Of a stretch of 64,000 nucleotides of DNA, positions 1 through 9,600 are shown one piece after another (position 1 is the first letter of the stretch; every line of letters begins with the position of its first letter). The notes under the pieces were generated by a model that was not told the origin of the DNA, searched no databases, and worked only from the letters and a program-made list of their open reading frames with translations. The DNA comes from Heterocephalus glaber (lineage: Eukaryota > Chordata > Mammalia > Rodentia > Bathyergidae). Made by a program: the position numbers and the translations under genes. The stretch is taken from the NCBI RefSeq assembly GCF_000247695.1, contig NW_004624781.1, forward strand, positions 7,884,681 to 7,948,680. The letters run 5' to 3'.

Positions 1-505
1 GGTTCCCTGGGAGCGGGACTTCTCCAGGGATCGGGGAGAGCTGAGGCCCAGGGGCGCGGCCCCTGCAGGGACACAGCCCCGAGAGGGGGGAGTGACTGTC
101 CTTAAGAGGACCTCTGTGTCGTCCAGGCCAGGCAGTCAGGCGCGCACACACAGGCTCCCAAGGCCTTTCCCATGCAGCCGTGCAGGAAGAGCAAGACGGG
201 CAGGTGCCCCTGGGAACTTCAAGGCCCGCCCTGCACCGGTCGTTTCCACCCCTACTTCCAGTGGAGGAAATACCTGAACAATGCGGCAGAGCAGGGCCAG
301 CGCTGACCCCTGGCTGCCCGGGCCTCTGTCCCTGCGCCGCTTCCCCGCTTCCCCACGCCCCTATATGCAGTGTGGGGTTCCCAGTCGGAGGACCCAAGGC
401 CAAAATTTGGTGGGGATTTTGGCAGGGGGGTGGTGGGGGTGGTCATATTTATAGGGAAGGGAGGGGGTGTAAGGGGAGGGGGGATGGGATAAAATAAACT
501 TTATT
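1..505 (+). other. GC-rich tract ending in a poly(A) signal; possible 3' end of an upstream gene
   Basis: This tract is GC-rich and free of recognisable SINEs. It ends in AATAAACTTTATT (AATAAA at 493-498), which looks like a genuine polyadenylation signal on the plus strand. No splice-bounded coding exon or conserved reading frame is recognisable. In human and mouse the next gene in this direction on the same strand is RBPMS2, so a distal 3' UTR of that gene is one possibility. The distance in human is much larger, so this is only a positional guess. It could equally be non-genic CpG-rich sequence. Confidence 0.25.
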
Positions 506-592
506 GGGGCCGGGGATTTAGCTCAGTGGTTTCGCTGCCTGCTGCGCAAGAACAAGGGCCCAAGTTTGATCCCCGGTACCAAAAAAAATAAA
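506..592 (+). repeat. ID-type SINE (tRNA-derived), with target-site duplication
   Basis: The element reads GGGGCCGGGGATTTAGCTCA at its start (box A-like), has a GTTTGATCCCC box B-like motif, and ends in GGTACC plus an A-rich tail. It is flanked by a 15-base direct repeat (aaaataaactttatt) at 491-505 and 593-607, the hallmark of L1-driven insertion. The duplicated target contains AATAAA. Confidence 0.9.
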
Positions 593-1047
593 AAAATAAA
601 CTTTATTTTTTTAAAAAGCGGTCATTTTTGGCCAGGGGTTTAGAGCCAGAGGTCAGGGTGTGTCCTAAGGATTAGAAGGTGCTGTGGTCCTCCTACCTCA
701 GCCTCCTCACCAGGGTAGGCCAGGAGGGGAAGGGTACACAGGCCTGCAGGGTCTTACCCGCCAGTCATATCCAGCTTTCTGGGGCTGGGATGTTGTGGGA
801 ACCACAATTTGTGTTTTTCCTGTTGGTCTAAAATAAGGCTGTGCCTGGGACCGGAACCCCACGCCAGTACACCCCCCACCTCAGCCCGAGGCAGGCACTT
901 CCGGCCCTGAGCACAGGATGAGCTTCGAGGCCTGTAGACGCAGCCTGCCCCACGCGTGGGTGGGTCCTGGCCCATGCAGGGTGGATATGGGACCCAGGCT
1001 GGACCCTGTAAGGAAGCGCTGAGCTACATCTCCAGCCCTTTAAAAAG

Positions 1048-1299
1048 ACATTATTTTCAATACTGGGAATCAAACCCAGGGTCTTCACACTGAGCTCCAC
1101 CCCGTCTTTTTTTTTTTTTTTTGATCCTGGGGTATCAACTGAGGGTTTTCTACATGTTAGGCAAATGCTCTGCCACTGAGCTACATGCTTAGTCTTATTT
1201 TTTATTTTTATGTATTTCTTTTTTTGGTACTGGGGATCAAACTCAAAACCTTGCCCTTGAGAAACAGGCGGTGGGACCACTGAGCTAAATCCCTGGCCT
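1048..1299 (-). repeat. cluster of ID/dID SINE fragments, minus orientation
   Basis: Three fragments follow each other: 1048-1103 (old dID part, cactgagct), 1108-1192 (diverged ID with a long T run) and 1222-1299 (ID with ggtactggggatc and ctgagctaaatccctggcc). All are minus-strand SINEs, as shown by the leading T tracts. Confidence 0.75.
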
Positions 1300-1305
1300 C
1301 CTATT

Positions 1306-1512
1306 TTCTATTTTGACACAGGGTCATTCTGAATTGCTAAATTATCCAGCTGCACTTAAACTTGCAATCCTCCTGGCTCAGCCTCCTCGAGTGCTGGGAT
1401 CACAGATGTGAATCATTTTGAGAGGAGACTCACCAAGTTGCCCAGACTGGCCTCAAACTTGTTCTCCTGCCTCAGCCTCTTGAGTAGCTGGGATTACAAG
1501 TGTGTGCCAATT
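1306..1512 (-). repeat. two B1-type SINE monomers, minus orientation
   Basis: Two 7SL-like B1 segments are read in antisense (gcctcagcctc, gtgctgggat and agtagctgggattacaag motifs). The first adjoins the dID fragment on its left and probably forms a B1-dID fusion with it. Confidence 0.75.
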
Positions 1513-1557
1513 TGCTGAGTTCTGAAAGATCTTTAGAGTGAGAAAGACTCCATAAAT

Positions 1558-1665
1558 CTACTACCAAGCTTACATTTTAGATGAGAAACTGAGGCACTAA
1601 GACCACAGGTGCTTGCCCTGAGGTCAACAGACAGAGAAACGGGGAGAACAAGACTCAGGTTTTCT
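1558..1665 (+). repeat. MIR-like ancient SINE remnant
   Basis: The string attttagatgagaaactgag, followed by a variant of 'cttgccctgaggtca', matches the central and 3' part of mammalian MIR elements. The copy is strongly diverged, consistent with an old mammal-wide repeat. Confidence 0.55.
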
Positions 1666-1800
1666 CTTAGGGAAATTATTTCTGTTACCTTTGTGAATGG
1701 TCGAAGGCTGCTTTGGCAGAATCCTGAGTGAACAGGAGAAAAATGCCCGTCTCTGGCACCCTGAGCTGCTTCTTAAGCCTTTCAGAACTTTTAGGGGTTT

Positions 1801-1944
1801 TTTTTGTTTGTTTTTTTCTTTTGGTACTGGGGATCGATTGCTTCTCGGCCTTTTGGCCAAGATCAAGTGTGGTACTGGGGATCGAACTCGGGACCTTTCG
1901 CTTGTGAGGCAGGCAGCAGAACCATGAAGCTAAATCTCCAGCCA
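1801..1944 (-). repeat. ID SINE, minus orientation, interrupted by a U2 snRNA fragment
   Basis: This is a minus-strand ID element (T tract, ggtactggggatcgaactcg, gaggcaggcagcagaacc, aagctaaatctccagcc). It is split after ggtactggggatcga by a 32-base U2-like piece. The same 15 bases are repeated after the insert, so the element carries a target-site duplication within itself. Confidence 0.85.
1837..1870 (+). pseudogene. 3'-truncated U2 snRNA fragment inserted in a SINE
   Basis: The core cttctcggccttttggc, followed by caagatcaagtgt, is the 5' end of U2 snRNA, roughly its first 35 nucleotides. It is bracketed by two copies of ggtactggggatcga (1822-1836 and 1871-1885). U1, U2 and U3 pseudogenes truncated at their 3' ends and flanked by direct repeats are a known class, attributed to self-primed reverse transcription. 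The fragment is far too short to make a functional U2. Confidence 0.85.
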
Positions 1945-2178
1945 AGAACCTTTAGTTTTAATCTCCAGATCTGTTTTCCCCTTTGAAACTGACATTTGAA
2001 TTTTCTATGTTCTTAGCCACAGCTGGTGCTAATTCTTCTCAACTGCTGCACTCGCAGTCTGCCCTACCCACTTTTGGACTAATTATGCTTTTTATTTGCT
2101 TCCTGGTGGTTTCGTACATGCAACTGAAATTTCTCCAACTCTAATGGAAGCTTGGGAGCTTCAAAAATAGTCATTCAG

Positions 2179-2298
2179 CTGGGCCTGGTGGTGGACACTT
2201 GTAATCCCAACCCTCTGGGAAGCTGAGACAGGAAGATCACAACTTCTGAGCCCAGCCTGGGCAACTTAACATGAGATCCTGTTTCAAAACAAAAAACG
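2179..2298 (+). repeat. B1-type SINE
   Basis: The sequence ggcctggtggtggacacttg, then gaagctgagacaggaagatc and a tttcaaaacaaaaa tail, is a complete B1 monomer in sense orientation. It directly abuts the U2 pseudogene at its 3' end. Confidence 0.85.
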
Positions 2299-2301
2299 AT
2301 A

Positions 2302-2457
2302 ATCGCTTGTCGGCCTTTTGGCTACAAACAAGTATAGTGTCTTGTACTGTAGTATCAGGTCACTGTCTGATATGTGCTCTGGCCAAGGACAATATATCAG
2401 ATGGATTTCCAGACATCGGGCTGGTATTGTAGTGCTTCTAGAAACAGTGCCCCCCTT
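2302..2457 (+). pseudogene. U2 snRNA pseudogene
   Basis: This copy runs almost the full length of U2 snRNA. It opens with atcgcttgtcggccttttgg, passes through the Sm-region and middle part (ggccaaggacaatatatcag), and ends with the 3' stem (ctggtattgtagtgcttcta, cagtgcccccc). About 40 nucleotides between the middle and the 3' stem are missing, and many substitutions are present, including in the 5' and branch-recognition regions. An A-rich stretch follows at 2460-2505, consistent with L1-mediated retroposition. Non-functional. Confidence 0.9.
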
Positions 2458-2962
2458 GGGGGAAATAAATAGTGGTGAAGATTAAAAATAAATAAAATAA
2501 AAAGGGGTGGTGTAGCACAGTGTGGAGGAGCTGTCAGACTTCGAAGACTGTGGAAGGGACAGGCCATCCAGTGCTGAGAGGTCAAGCAGAGTTGGTGACC
2601 TGGAACAGGATGTGGAGAGGAGTGGCCAGGACCACTCGGGGCAGTCACCTCTGTGTCTGTTCTCAAAGCCAAGTCACAGGACAGAAGCGGCCTGGATGTG
2701 GCTGCTCAGACCTGACATTTGACCTTGACAGGGTGGGCACAATCTCTGTGGAGTGGTGGGGACAATGTCACACCAGAGTGGCTTGAAATTTGTTTTTAAT
2801 TTTTTTTTACTATGGAAAATAGCAGAGGTGCATAAGAGTTAAAAGCATGATTCACAGTCATTACTGTGAAGCTACCAGTCTCATCCATGTCCTCTCTTCT
2901 CTCCTTTTGAAGTCAATCTCAGGCATATCATTTCATCCATAAATAATTCAATAAGTATCACT

Positions 2963-3100
2963 AACACACTGGGGAATGAACCCAGGGGTGCTACACCACT
3001 GAGCTATATCCCCAGTCCCTTTTATTTTTCAAATTGAGGCAGGGTCTTCGTAAGTCACTAAATTGCCCAGGCTATACTCAATATAACTCCCAACCTGCTA
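2963..3100 (-). repeat. B1-dID SINE, minus orientation
   Basis: The dID tail (cactgagctatatccccagt) comes first, followed by an antisense B1 body (aattgaggcagggtcttcg, aattgcccaggct). The copy is truncated next to the LTR at about 3.1 kb. Confidence 0.75.
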
Positions 3101-3111
3101 GATGTCCGACA

Positions 3112-3861
3112 TGCTGAGTTTGTGTTCTCGTTCTCTAAAATCAAAGAATGAATTCCAGGAACAATGCAGGTTGAGTAGGAAGAATTTATTGAGAGAAAGA
3201 TAGCTTCTGTCTAAGAGAGACAGAAGGGGGCCTGCAAAATGGGTCACCTGTGGACCTTGCTTCTCCAGGGAGGTCTTTTTTTTTTTCCCCATCAGTACTG
3301 GGGATCAAACTCAGGACCTCATGCTGTGAGGCACCATTGGGCTAAATCCCAGGCCCTCAAGGGAGTTTTATAGAACAAAGCCATGAGGTGAGGCCTCTAT
3401 AAGGTGAGGCGGGACAAAACTATAGTCAACTAATACCATTACAAGTATAGTTGCTTAGGTGGTACTGATCCAATGGAAAATCACAACAATGTGGGTATGA
3501 GGTGGGACAAAACTATGGTCAACCAATAAGATTACGAGTATAGTCACTTAGGTAATATTGATTAAATGGGGATCACATGGAGAAGCAAGTTCCGTAGCAA
3601 GCACACATGGACCAAACAAGGATTTTCCAGGAAGGAATGGGCTAGGGAGGTTTTGGTCCCCCACCCAAGGTGCTTGATGCCTATTTAGAATATCAGTCAC
3701 TGCTGTTCATCCCCAGGGGAAGTATGTGAGTGTAGTCAATTCTCTTTGTCTGGAAGCCTGGCCTTCAAAGAATGGACCTCCAGCCACTGTTGTTTTTCCA
3801 TTGACTCTCTCTGGGCCCAGCCCGATTGCCCATAATATTTTTAACTAACTTAGCTGTCTAC
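3112..3861 (-). mobile_element. LTR-retrotransposon solo LTR, minus orientation
   Basis: Between about 3112 and 3861 the sequence behaves like an LTR read on the minus strand. A poly(A) signal (tttatt on the plus strand, 3185-3190) lies within a conserved block shared with 50.61-50.67 kb (ttattgagagaaaga, taagagagacagaagg). The presumptive U3 contains a tandem pair of related segments of about 72-75 bases (3402-3476 and 3498-3569). An ID SINE is inserted at 3277-3357. Ends are placed by the TG...CA rule and are tentative; I found no clear flanking repeat. No internal viral genes are present. Confidence 0.55.
3277..3357 (-). repeat. ID SINE inside the LTR, minus orientation
   Basis: A T tract is followed by cagtactggggatcaaactc and gggctaaatcccaggcc. 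It interrupts the LTR described around it and is therefore younger than the LTR. Confidence 0.85.
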
Positions 3862-4028
3862 AATACTACCACTAAGTGGTAGTATTTTTCAGCCCTATTT
3901 CATTATAATTCATTTATACTTTAATAGGGACTAGGATTTAGGATAGCACAGCTGTGAGGAAAGGAGGGGGAATCTTTGTGAATTTTTCACTTTCGGATCT
4001 GGCACCCATCGAGGTGGCTTTAGTTAAG

Positions 4029-4204
4029 TTTTTTTTTTTTGGTACTGGGGATCAAACTCAGGACCTTACGCTTGCAAGGCAGGCGGCAGCACAACTGAGC
4101 CAAATCCCTGGTCCTTATTTATTTTTTTGAGACAGGGTCTTGCTATGTACCTTAGGCTACCCTCGAACTTGCAGCACTCCTCCTGCTTCAGCCTCCCAAG
4201 AGGG
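4029..4204 (-). repeat. ID SINE followed by B1 fragment, both minus orientation
   Basis: The ID part (ggtactggggatcaaactc to aaatccctggtcc) covers 4029-4114. An antisense B1 piece (gagacagggtcttgctatg to tcagcctcccaag) covers 4116-4204. Confidence 0.85.
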
Positions 4205-4224
4205 TGGACTACTTTTAAACAGTA

Positions 4225-4395
4225 TGTTGTGGTTGAGAGCTTCTGATTCGTCCCCCATGTGAATCTAGACAGAACACTGGATCAGGTAACTCTGGGTCCA
4301 AATTCTAACTCCATCGCCTAGTAGCACTGAGGTAGAGCGAATACATTAACTCGCCTGGTAATGGACAAGCTCTTAATAAATATTAGCTGGCAAGA
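4225..4395 (+). repeat. possible MIR remnant
   Basis: The stretch with ggttgagagcttctgattc and ggtccaaattctaactccat has the layout of the MIR 5' region. It is diverged; the call is weak. Confidence 0.35.
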
Positions 4396-4645
4396 GCTGG
4401 CCATGGTGGTGCACACCTGAGATCCCAGCACTCAGGAGGCTGAGGCAGGAGATTTGTTGTGAGTTGGAGGCCGGGCTCCATAATGAGTTCAAGACCAGCC
4501 TGAACTACAAAGTGAGATCCTGTCTCAAAAACAAAAACAAACATCAAACAAAACCCCAGCAGGGAATGTAGCTCAGCGGTGCAGAGCCTGACCGGCAAGA
4601 AAGAGGCCCTGGGTTCGATTCCTGATACCAAAACAGAAAAATTTT
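4396..4645 (+). repeat. B1 SINE followed by ID SINE
   Basis: B1 in sense (gctggccatggtggtgcaca, with the extra second block 'gagttcaagaccagcctgaa') is followed at about 4554 by an ID-like element (gggaatgtagctcagcggtg to gattcctgatacc). This may be one B1-dID unit or two adjacent insertions. Confidence 0.8.
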
Positions 4646-4975
4646 TGAAATTCCAGCACACACATACACACAAACACCCAATATTAGCTGGCAGAATAAA
4701 TCTCCCTGATGTCTCATTCTCTTTATTTGTAAATGAAGACAAGGAGCTCTTAGAAAAATTAGTGCTTTAGTATGATACTGAATAAATGTTTGCTATTACT
4801 GACATAGGCACTCAGTATTTGGTGATTGATTGGCAAGAAACTGCCCTTCAGGCCAAAGAAATTGCCCTTAATTGTCCAGAGATATAGGTTGGCAGAGGTG
4901 ACCAATCCTGTGCCCTGTGAAGGCCAGAAGGATCAAGGCTAGGTTTAGTTGACCAATGTGTTATGTAAGAATGAT

Positions 4976-5165
4976 AGCGCCTGTAATCCCAGCACTCTTG
5001 AGGCTGAGGCAGGAGGATCGCCAGTTTGAGTCCAACCTGGGCAATTTAGTGACTTAGTGAAAACTTGTTTAAAAAAAAAAATTAAAAAGAGGGCTGGGGA
5101 TGCAGCTCAGTGGCACTGCTCCTGCCTCGAAAGCCAAGGTCCTGAGTTCAATCCCCATTTGGGGT
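4976..5165 (+). repeat. 5'-truncated B1 plus ID (B1-dID) SINE
   Basis: The B1 body starts at gcgcctgtaatcccagcact and ends with an A run at 5070. An ID unit follows (gggctggggatgcagctcag to caatcccca), then a G-rich tract. Confidence 0.8.
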
Positions 5166-5211
5166 GGGGGGGGAGTAGGTAGGGATAGCTGAGGGGACAA
5201 GGTGGAGGATC

Positions 5212-5299
5212 TTTTTTTTTTTTTGGTACAGGGGATCTAACTCCGGTCCTGGTGCTTGCGCAGCAGGCGGCAAAACCACTGAGCTAAATCCCCGGCCCC
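5212..5299 (-). repeat. ID SINE, minus orientation, with target-site duplication
   Basis: The element is complete (ggtacaggggatctaactcc to gctaaatccccggcccc). The direct repeat aaggtggaggatct occurs immediately before and after the element (about 5199 and 5300). Confidence 0.92.
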
Positions 5300-5599
5300 C
5301 AAGGTGGAGGATCTTAAAGTGAACAAGAGTACAGGATCAGCCCTGCTGAAGTATCTAATGATAATCAGGCAGTTATGGACTACTTACTCTTTTAACTTTT
5401 GCTGGAAAGGCCTTAGTCTGGCAGCTCCAACCTTTCTTCTGTCCCTGTATCCCCATCATCTGAAAATCAAAATCATGTTTGTGAAGTAGAATAATTGTGT
5501 CCTGAGGTGGCTCTGATGTGGGAAACTTTGTGGTTTGGGGCTGTTAGAAACTGAAGGTCACAGTGACCTCTGTTTACCATCTTTTCTGCCAAGTTGTCC

Positions 5600-5800
5600 C
5601 TCCTTCCCTCGTTACTTTGCCTGTGGCCTCCTTCAGATTGTGTACTTACCTTGTATTGTGATGGCCTCTCTGTGCCTCTCTCTGCTCAGATAGTGACATC
5701 CAAAGCAGGAACCCTGTCTCAAAGGAAGGTCCGTGTATTCCTGAACTCTAACCCATGCCTGAAGCACATAGTAAGTAGCTGCTCAGTAATCAGAGCTGAG
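5600..5800 (+). repeat. possible L2/MIR 3'-end remnant
   Basis: The tail 'gcacatagtaagtagctgct' preceded by a pyrimidine-rich segment resembles the 3' end common to L2 and MIR-type elements. It is diverged and the boundaries are vague. Confidence 0.35.
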
Positions 5801-6229
5801 TACATGAGTGGATGTAAAGTGAGGTGCGTCATCCACTGTCATTGAGAGTACATGCCCTCTCTGTGTCCGTCTGTCTTTTGTAGTACTAGGGATAGGGAGG
5901 CAAGGTCTCTGGGAGTCACACCCCCAGCCCTGATCTCTTTAGATTGCAATCTGGGTTGCCTGTAAAGTCAAGAACTTTGACGATTGTTTTGAAGCTAAGG
6001 TTACTGGTATGCATTATGGCTGGGAACTGACATCGGTAGGCCTACACTTACTCTGAGAATAGTGTCAATATGTGTACAGTAATCTTAGGTTTTGTTTCAT
6101 AAAATATCCTCTCGAGGTCGAGGTCTCCAAATGACCCTGTCCCATTCGGTCCCACCAAACAAGGGCCAGGAAGGCGGACTAGAGCCGATCCGTAGAAAAC
6201 GACCTGAAAATTCACCGCCTCATTTGGGT

Positions 6230-6634
6230 TGTGCTGCCGCAGCCCTGGTCATAGCCTCCCCCAAAGACTGCCCTTCCGCCTGGCCCCCCTGCCCCCCCTG
6301 CCCCCCCCAACGGCCCCCAGCGCGCCTGCCTGAAGGCGGGGCGCTGCTTGGCCCTTTGTTGTGGGCCCCAGTTTCCCAGGACACCGCGCGGCTCTGGGGT
6401 GGGGCTATGCAGATAAGCACTTGGGGGCGGGGCGGTTGCGGCGTCGGCGGCAGCCGGGGAGGGTCAGTTGGAGGCGGGCGCTCGCTGAGGCAGGAGGAGT
6501 CCTCTCGGCCCGCGGCCTGACAGGGACTTAGCTCGCAGAGACCGGCCCGCGCGCGCGCCACCCCACACCCACCCACTCATCCACCTACCCACTCCCTGCG
6601 CCGCCTCCTCCCACCCTGAGCAGAGCCGCCGAGG
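6230..6634 (+). promoter_or_regulatory. OAZ2: OAZ2 promoter region and 5' UTR in a CpG-rich island
   Basis: CpG density rises sharply from about 6230 and stays high into intron 1 (about 6960). GC boxes are visible (gggggcggggcgg at 6422-6434). A GATA-type motif (agataag) lies just upstream of them. I see no well-placed TATA box, so dispersed initiation is likely. The transcription start cannot be fixed from sequence; somewhere near 6460-6540 is plausible. The sequence just before the start codon, gccgaggATGA, is an acceptable Kozak context. Confidence 0.7.
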
Positions 6635-6654
6635 ATGATAAACACCCAGGACAG
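6635..6654 (+). CDS. OAZ2: OAZ2 coding exon 1
   Basis: The exon encodes MINTQD plus two bases of the next serine codon and ends at AG|GTAACG. The start codon is the first ATG after the CpG-rich leader and matches the known antizyme 2 N-terminus. Confidence 0.95.
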
Positions 6655-9600
6655 GTAACGGCCCGGCCCAGACTCCCCGCCCCCATCCTCCCCGCGTCGG
6701 CTCCAGAAGGGCCTCCCCCCAAACAGCAACCCCCGCCCCCAGGCTCCGTATCCCCCGACTGGGTCCTGTCCCCACTTCAGCCCGCCCAGCCCCACGCCAG
6801 CCCTGAAACTGGGCCTCCTTCCGTCCTTTAGCCCCCTCCCTCCAGTCCAGCCCATCCCCCTCATCTGGGCCTCCACGTACCCTAAAGCCCCCCAAACCCG
6901 GACCCAGCCTTCCATTTGGGTCCCCCTTTTCCTTCAGTCCCTCCGAACGATGCCCACTTGCCCGCTTCCCCACACCGGGCTTTCTCCCGCAAACATTTCC
7001 CTGAATTGATTCCCATCGTCCCCAGATCTTTCTCACTTCCCCTGTAAATCACTGAACCGCTTTGAATTCGCTTAGTGAAAACTGCAACCCCAACCAGATT
7101 CCTCCCCTCACTGCTCCGGCCCCCTCAGCTTCATCCTGTAGTTCTCAGCCTGACCCAGTGCTCGGCTCTGCCCCCTGGCCAGGCCTTACAGCCTTCACAG
7201 GGTGCCCTAGCTCTCCAGGTTCATCTCTTCCCTCCCTCGCTCTGCACCCCTCTCCCAGTGAGGCCCCATTTTTCCTGTCTCCCAACGTCATATCTTTTAT
7301 TTTCAAACACTTTGGACCTGATTTCTGTCCTTTACCCTATTTCCCTAATAGTGTCCTCCCAACACTTTCCTAAACACCTTACCCTTTAAACATTATCCAT
7401 CCCGTCCTCTTACCCTTCTCATCTTATTTGAACCCCGTTTTAAGATCATTAGATCACAGAACCCACTTTCAGAGAAGGCCTTTTAAGGTTTACCCCTTGC
7501 CTTGGACCTCAGTGCCTTCAGATCAGTCACTGGGCCTAAGCAAGTTTCCCCCCCTCTCCAATCCCAGTTGCCCCCACGAATTGTAGAAAGGGTGCACATC
7601 TTTCTGAAATGAGCGCTTTTCTGAAACGAGAGGATTTCCAGCCTTGGATCATGTATCCTTCCTCCTGCCCAAACTAGGCAAAATTGATTGTTCAATTTTC
7701 TTTTCTCTCCTCTTTCCAAGGCAGCCTTTCTCGTCCATCTTCCACAAATATATTCCATATTCCTGCCCTAGATGCTTTTCACTGAAACACTTCTATAATT
7801 TCCTCACTCTCAGTTTTAAACCTAGTTGCTCCTGTCTAACAGGTGGGTTCCATTTGGAATTCAGACCTAATTCCCATCCTCGTTTTTTTGGGGTAGACTT
7901 GTTACTTCCAATCTTTGCTGCTCATTAGTTCCCCACACCAGCCCTTTTGTCCACAGATTTGACCTTCCAGCCTCTGCCCCTCAGTAAGGCCTCTTTGTTT
8001 TGCAAGCAGACCCATTCCCTGTGAGTCTTCTTAAAGTGTGCCATGGTTTCTCCAAAGCTAGCTTTTACTTCCTCTTAGAAACACAGCCTGCCTCACTGCT
8101 TTTTCTTCATGTAGGGCTCTAACTGCCACCTGTGGTTCTTCCCAAGCTTGGGCTCCTTCACACTCAATGATCTCTAACTTCCTGTTTCTCATTGTTTAGC
8201 AGCACTAGCCTTAAATATTCAGGCCAGGTTTTCAGTTTTTCTTGCATCTCAGTGTTTTCTTAACCCAGGTTATACATTTGAAAAGTCAGTTAGCAAGGCC
8301 CCACCTTCTTGGATTGGCCAAATTGTCCTAGAGTGGTGCCTGGTTATTAGCATAATTAAAAAAAAATTCCCCAGGTAATTCTAATGTAGAGCTAGAATTG
8401 AAAAACACTTCCCCCAACCCCCAGGATTTAGCTTTTCCCATAATATTCCATTAGTAGGTGTCAGCTCTTCCCTACTGTCAAGGACCAAGTCTGCTTCAGG
8501 AATGTTTTTGTCTTTATCTGTTAGTGATTATCCAGAAGTACCCTAGATACAGTACCTGCCACAGGCTCTTTCCTCCTACCTCCAGTTGCTTAGTACTTAG
8601 CCATTAGCCAGTTTTTCCCTATCAATTCTCAAATTCTCATCTGTTCTCCCCACTCCATTTGTTCTCTACACAGGGAAGGAAAATTGTCCTGTTTGACTCA
8701 TTATCCCTGGTTCTTGAACCCTCCTTACCTACAATCCCATATGCTTTTATGTTTTCCTTTTCTGAGACTTTCCACCTCCATCCCCCCTACTCTTTGATTC
8801 CATCTTCTCTAACCCAGGCTCTCTGGAGCTGGGAAAGTGGAAATGGATTATATTAGATGGTGCTGGAGGCAAAGGCTATTAATTGTAAGGAAGGTTGTGT
8901 GTGCTGAGGGTGGATGGTAGGTATGAGAGAGGTATAGGACAAGTGTAGGGGTAGAGAAAGCAGAGGAACCTAGAGCAGAACCTGCTGAAGGGGTATTCTA
9001 GGTGGATTTTTGTCTCCTGTTGTGTCTGCCACAGGGCCTTGAAAGGTGGTACTCTCAGCAGGTACTTTCTGGAGTCCTCTGAATTGGAACTGATCTGGTG
9101 TAGATAGGCAGTTTTTTTGTTTTGTTTTGTTTTTTGAGACAGGGTCTTGCTACATAGTTCACGCTGGCCTTGAACTCACTATGTAGGCCAGGTTGGCCTT
9201 CAAACTCATGGCAGTCCTCCTGCCTCAGCCTCCCAAGTGCTGGGATTACAGACATGTGCCACCACGCCAGGCAGTTGGGCAGTTCTTTGCAGGCTGACCC
9301 CAAAGAGTTGAGCACTTGGGACAACATGTAATGGTCTTCACTGACTGAGTTTGAGAGACCTAATTTTTCCTCACTTAGCCAGTGTGCTTACATGTAAAGA
9401 GGGGGTTGGGTGAGCGCTATGATTCTTTCCAGCTTTCCGGCTTTCGAAGTGGCAAAACAGGCTTGCCTGTCTCCAGGGCCCTTGCTTAGTGTGTTGGTAA
9501 TTCGAGGGGCTTGGCCCTGTGAGAGGCAGGTGGAGGGAGGAGCCAGCTGGCCTGCCAGGCCCTGGGCAGGAGTGGGGCTTAGATCGGCCTCCTCCACTTT

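Noticed and set aside
506..592. tRNA genes suggested by box A/box B-like motifs in the many ID elements
   Set aside because: All such matches sit in dispersed SINEs with A tails and target duplications; none has a credible cloverleaf with anticodon stem and acceptor pairing.
6464..7036. Minus-strand open frame of 190 codons over the OAZ2 promoter
   Set aside because: It lies in the CpG island, where stop codons are rare by composition. The product is Gly/Arg-rich without domain signs.
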